Assembly: GCA_963761325.1 (NCBI GenBank) | Contig: CAVXGZ010000001.1 | Location: 1,488,001 to 1,552,000 of the forward strand | Length of the DNA stretch: 64,000 nucleotides | Source: Streptantibioticus_C sp963761325 | Lineage (GTDB): Bacteria; Actinomycetota; Actinomycetes; Streptomycetales; Streptomycetaceae | Reading direction: 5' to 3' | Shown here: positions 61,526 to 64,000 of the stretch, piece after piece | Numbering within the stretch: position 1 is the first letter of the stretch | How the letters are laid out: each line of letters starts with the position of its first letter | Notes under the pieces: model-generated | What the model saw: the letters and a program-made list of their open reading frames with translations, nothing else | The model's database searches: none | Told to the model about the DNA's origin: nothing | Translations under genes and position numbers: made by a program

Positions 61526-62137
61526 ATGCCTCTCATCCCCGAGGAGCCACAGATTCACGAGAGTGTCCCGGGCCCGCTCGCCGCAGCGGGGGGTACCCGT
61601 GCCCCGCAGGCAGCCCGACCCGTACCGGTTCCCGGTCCTCGTCCCGGCCCGCGTCCCGCGCCACCGCGCGCGACGCGTACCCATTCCTCTCCCGGCCGAC
61701 CCGGCCCCGCCCGCACCGCGGCGGCGCCCTCGCCGGCCCCGGCCAAGCCGGCCGACAGCACGGCCGTCCAGGTGCAGTTGGTGCCCGCCACCGACGCCGG
61801 CGCGATCGAGGCCGCCGACGACGCGGTCGACATCCTGCTCGACGCCGGCCGCGGCCCCGCCGACATCCTGGTGCTGACCAGTTCCGAGACCCACCCGTGG
61901 GCGCAGCACGAGCTGTCCTTCGGCGAGGACTCCTACTGGCGGCAGCAGGACGAGGGCGGCGACGTCTTCTACGCGGCGGTCACCGCCGAGCGCGCCGCCA
62001 AGCGCGCCGTGGTGGTGCTCGCGGTGAACGGAGGCTCCGCCGAGGAGGCGGCCGTCGCCCTCGCCGCGGCCAGGACGCGCGCCGGCGAACTGCTGGTCGT
62101 CTGCGGTGACCCGGACAGACTCCGCACCCTGGTGTGA
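61526..62137 (+). CDS. Conserved protein of unknown function downstream of rnhB
   Basis: 203 residues. Starts MPLIPEEPQIHESVPGPLAA, then about 55 residues of Pro/Arg/Ala-rich linker, then a compact domain (about 75-203): VQLVPATDAGAIEAADDAVD, ILVLTSSETHPWAQHELSFG, VFYAAVTAERAAKRAVVVLA and a final ELLVVCGDPDRLRTLV. The end resembles the UvrB/UvrD-type C-terminal helicase piece (ILVLT ... VVVCGDP) but there is no P-loop or other helicase motif, so it may be a stand-alone interaction module. I recall it as conserved beside rnhB and recQ in streptomycetes. No clear ribosome site; rnhB ends 46 bases before. Confidence 0.75.
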   Translation: MPLIPEEPQIHESVPGPLAAAGGTRAPQAARPVPVPGPRPGPRPAPPRATRTHSSPGRPGPARTAAAPSPAPAKPADSTAVQVQLVPATDAGAIEAADDAVDILLDAGRGPADILVLTSSETHPWAQHELSFGEDSYWRQQDEGGDVFYAAVTAERAAKRAVVVLAVNGGSAEEAAVALAAARTRAGELLVVCGDPDRLRTLV

Positions 62138-62191
62138 CCTCCCTGCCCCGCGGGGCGACACGCGTCCTCGCGGCGCGTGCTCGGCCCGCGG

Positions 62192-62785
62192 TCAGCGAGC
62201 CGCTTCGTGGCGCACCGGCTGCGGACCCCGTGTCTGCGCCGGCAGCGACGCGCCGATCGTGGCGTGCCCCGCCCAGGAGCCGGAGTGCGGTGTACGCCCG
62301 GACCGCCCGTCGCCGAGCACCCGCCAACCGCCCGCGGTGAGCGTGATGTACGCGCCGCACCGCAGCCCGTGCAGCGTGCAGGCATCGCGCAGTCCCCACA
62401 TCCAGGCACCGTCCTGCGCGGTCCAGCCAGGCGTGCCGTCCCTGCACACCAGCAGCACGGCGGTCCGCACCGGGACCCGGAGCCGCAGATCGTGCGGGAT
62501 CACCCGGCGCAGGTGGGACAGGATGGCGTTGCGGCGCTCCCACCCGTCGCCACCGACGGCCGGCTGGTTGAACGACGCGCTCGCCACCAGGTACCCGTGC
62601 GGATCGAAGACGGCGATCACGGTCGTGGCGGTCACCGGCCGGTGACGGCTGCCGAGGTCCTTGACGACCTCGCGCGGATTGGTCAGCAACGGGACCGAGG
62701 CACCCGCCCATTCGTCGGGGCTCAGCATGCGGCTCAAGGAAGAGGCGGTCTCGGCACGGGTTGACGGAGCGAAGCCGAAAGCCAC
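62192..62785 (-). CDS. Conserved protein of unknown function, recQ neighbour
   Basis: 197 residues, no signal peptide. Distinctive stretches are LSRMLSPDEWAGASVPLLTN, PREVVKDLGSRHRPVTATTV, IAVFDPHGYLVASASFNQPA, GWERRNAILSHLRRVIPHDL, VRTAVLLVCRDGTPGW and DACTLHGLRCGAYITLTAGG. The mixed beta pattern suggests an alpha/beta enzyme-like fold, but I recognise no family motif. GTG 62785 has GGGAGG close upstream (62789-62794); the frame extends to 62833. It is convergent with the previous gene and follows recQ on the same strand after 341 bases. Confidence 0.7.
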   Translation of the reverse strand: MAFGFAPSTRAETASSLSRMLSPDEWAGASVPLLTNPREVVKDLGSRHRPVTATTVIAVFDPHGYLVASASFNQPAVGGDGWERRNAILSHLRRVIPHDLRLRVPVRTAVLLVCRDGTPGWTAQDGAWMWGLRDACTLHGLRCGAYITLTAGGWRVLGDGRSGRTPHSGSWAGHATIGASLPAQTRGPQPVRHEAAR

Positions 62786-63126
62786 GGTCCTCCCTTCGGT
62801 TGCGCGCCACCTGCTGTTCGGGCAAGGGGGCACACCGGGTTGTGGGCCGGAAGAGCCCGTCGGGGGTCGTGTTCAATTCTTCCTCCCCTGGGGACATGCG
62901 GCAATGAGCAGACGCCGCCGTTGGACGAGTTCTCAACTTCCCTTCATGCGACCCCCACCTGCCGGAACGCGTCGCCGGCCGATCGCTCCCGCCGGTGTCC
63001 GGCCCGAACCGTCGATCGGTCCACTCCGATTCGAGCGTGGATCGGCTCCGCAACCGTTCGGTGTGCATCGCCCCGCTGACCGATTCGGCCCGGTCCGGTC
63101 GCGGAATCCGATCGGTCCGGACCGGA
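62786..63126. other. Gap between recQ and the unknown gene, no gene seen
   Basis: 341 bases. A palindromic stretch GATCGGTCCGGACCGGATC lies at about 63109-63127, at the recQ stop. The 62940-63120 part is rich in CCGATC/GGTCCG words and resembles the 27100-27200 gap. The promoter of the unknown gene is presumably near 62800-62940. Confidence 0.5.
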
Positions 63127-64000
63127 TCAGCCCTGCACCGCGAGTACCAGCGGGAGCACCGCCGTGGCGCCCTCGCGCAGCAGCAGCCGGGCCGCCACCG
63201 CGAGGGTCCAGCCGGTGTCGGTGAAGTCGTCCACCAGCAGCACCGGCCCGCCGAGCCGTGCCAACTCCGCCGCCAGGTCCGGCGGAACGGTGAGCGTGCC
63301 GTGCAGCGCGCGCAGCCGCTGGGCACTGTTGCTGCGCGGTATGCGCTCGTGGGGCAGGTCGTCCCCGCCGTGGCTGACGCGCCCGAGCAACGGCATCCGG
63401 CCGATCTCGGAGATCCGGGCGCCCAACGACTCGATCAGCCGGGGCCGGGTGTGCGAGTCGATGGTCACCACGCCCACCGGACGATCCGGTGCGTCGGACC
63501 GCCCGCTCGCCCAACCGCCCGGCCCCTTCGCCCAGTCGGCCAGCACCCGCACCACCGCGTCGACCGCCGGCTCGGGGACCGGTCCGTCCGGCGCACCCTC
63601 GGCGAACAGCGGGCGTAGCCTGCTTCCCCACCCGATGTCCGAGAGCCTGCCGAGCGCGCGCCCGCTCGACCCCTGCTCACCCGCGGGGATGCGGCCCTTG
63701 AGCTCGATGCCGATCGCCGGCATCCCGGTCGGCCACATGCGGCGCGGTTCGACCTCGACTCCGGGGCGGCCCAGCACCGCGCGCGCCGCCTCCAGCGCCT
63801 TGCCGGAGACCTCCACGGAGAAGCGGGCGCCGGCGCAGTTGTCGCACCTGCCGCACGGGGCCGCCGCCTCGTCGTCCAACTGGCGGCGCAGGTACTCCAG
63901 ACGGCACACGGTCGTCGTCGCGTACTCGCGCATCGCCTCCTGCTCGGCGGCCCGCTGGCGTGCGACCCACGCGTACCGGTCGGTGTCGTAGGACCACGGC
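63127..64000 (-). CDS. recQ: RecQ-like helicase fused to a phosphoribosyltransferase domain (5' part outside window)
   Basis: About 291 residues visible; the helicase motor lies beyond the right edge. Visible first is the RecQ zinc-binding region: CRLEYLRRQLDDEAAAPCGR then CDNC, with the four cysteines in place. A long linker domain (GKALEAARAVLGRPGVEVEP ...) follows, then a C-terminal PRTase-like domain with the PRPP loop LLVDDFTDTGWTLAVAARLL. The fusion of RecQ with a phosphoribosyltransferase-type domain is seen in actinomycete RecQ proteins (recalled). Stop at 63127. The RQC and HRDC domains typical of E. coli RecQ are not seen in this part. Confidence 0.87.
   Translation of the reverse strand, partial: PWSYDTDRYAWVARQRAAEQEAMREYATTTVCRLEYLRRQLDDEAAAPCGRCDNCAGARFSVEVSGKALEAARAVLGRPGVEVEPRRMWPTGMPAIGIELKGRIPAGEQGSSGRALGRLSDIGWGSRLRPLFAEGAPDGPVPEPAVDAVVRVLADWAKGPGGWASGRSDAPDRPVGVVTIDSHTRPRLIESLGARISEIGRMPLLGRVSHGGDDLPHERIPRSNSAQRLRALHGTLTVPPDLAAELARLGGPVLLVDDFTDTGWTLAVAARLLLREGATAVLPLVLAVQG

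Overview
The window is very GC-rich (third codon positions almost all G or C), uses many GTG and TTG starts, and holds the conserved actinomycete run ftsK-rimO-pgsA-cinA-clgR ... recA-recX ... miaB-miaA-dapF-hflX ... lexA-nrdR-nrdJ-rnhB. As far as I recall, this is the core-chromosome order of Streptomyces coelicolor (about SCO5748 to SCO5815), so the source is a Streptomyces or close relative (Kitasatospora, Streptacidiphilus, Actinacidiphila). I saw no rRNA, tRNA, CRISPR array or prophage. Gene names rest on motifs in the translated sequence and on synteny from memory, not on a search.

Layout. 1-5.5 kb: an osmoadaptation-type hybrid kinase (cut by the left edge) and its regulator, then ftsK. 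5.7-10.7 kb: a RodZ-like protein, rimO-pgsA-cinA with overlapping stop/start codons, clgR and a Dps ferritin. 11.4-17.3 kb: two DNA-repair genes on the minus strand (endonuclease VIII, Lhr-type helicase), with DnaA boxes beyond the helicase start. 17.4-21.8 kb: AraC regulator with AzlCD exporter, a PucR-type regulator and a terpene-cyclase-fold protein. 21.9-24.0 kb: DUF3046 gene, recA (with SOS box) and recX. 24.2-25.3 kb: an IS110-family element with a frameshifted transposase.

25.5-26.6 kb is the region I find most interesting: a cysteine dioxygenase/rhodanese operon preceded by a 28-codon leader peptide with three cysteines near its end, a perfect 10-bp inverted repeat abutting the leader start, and a hairpin between leader and operon. 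This looks like a cysteine-sensing attenuator. 27.3-33.9 kb: a flavin monooxygenase, then what seems to be a reduced glutamate-uptake locus: the GluR-GluK pair and the ATPase gluA are present, but gluBCD are absent and a 9-bp tandem repeat sits downstream of gluA. A TAXI-type binding protein adjoins.

33.9-43.8 kb: housekeeping genes for tRNA modification (miaB, miaA), a folP-like gene, dapF, the stringent-response enzyme rshA and hflX. 43.9-49.6 kb: a secreted trypsin-like lipoprotein and a three-gene NIS (IucA/IucC) siderophore operon with a candidate operator. 49.6-57 kb: SOS and nucleotide genes (dinG, lexA, nrdR, nrdJ). 57-64 kb: small enzymes, a minisatellite-rich gap, an ADP-ribosylglycohydrolase, rnhB, two unknown proteins and the 3' part of a RecQ-phosphoribosyltransferase fusion cut by the right edge.

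Several genes carry a -10-like hexamer 6 to 10 bases before the start codon, suggesting widespread leaderless transcription. Strong hairpin terminators separate many transcription units.
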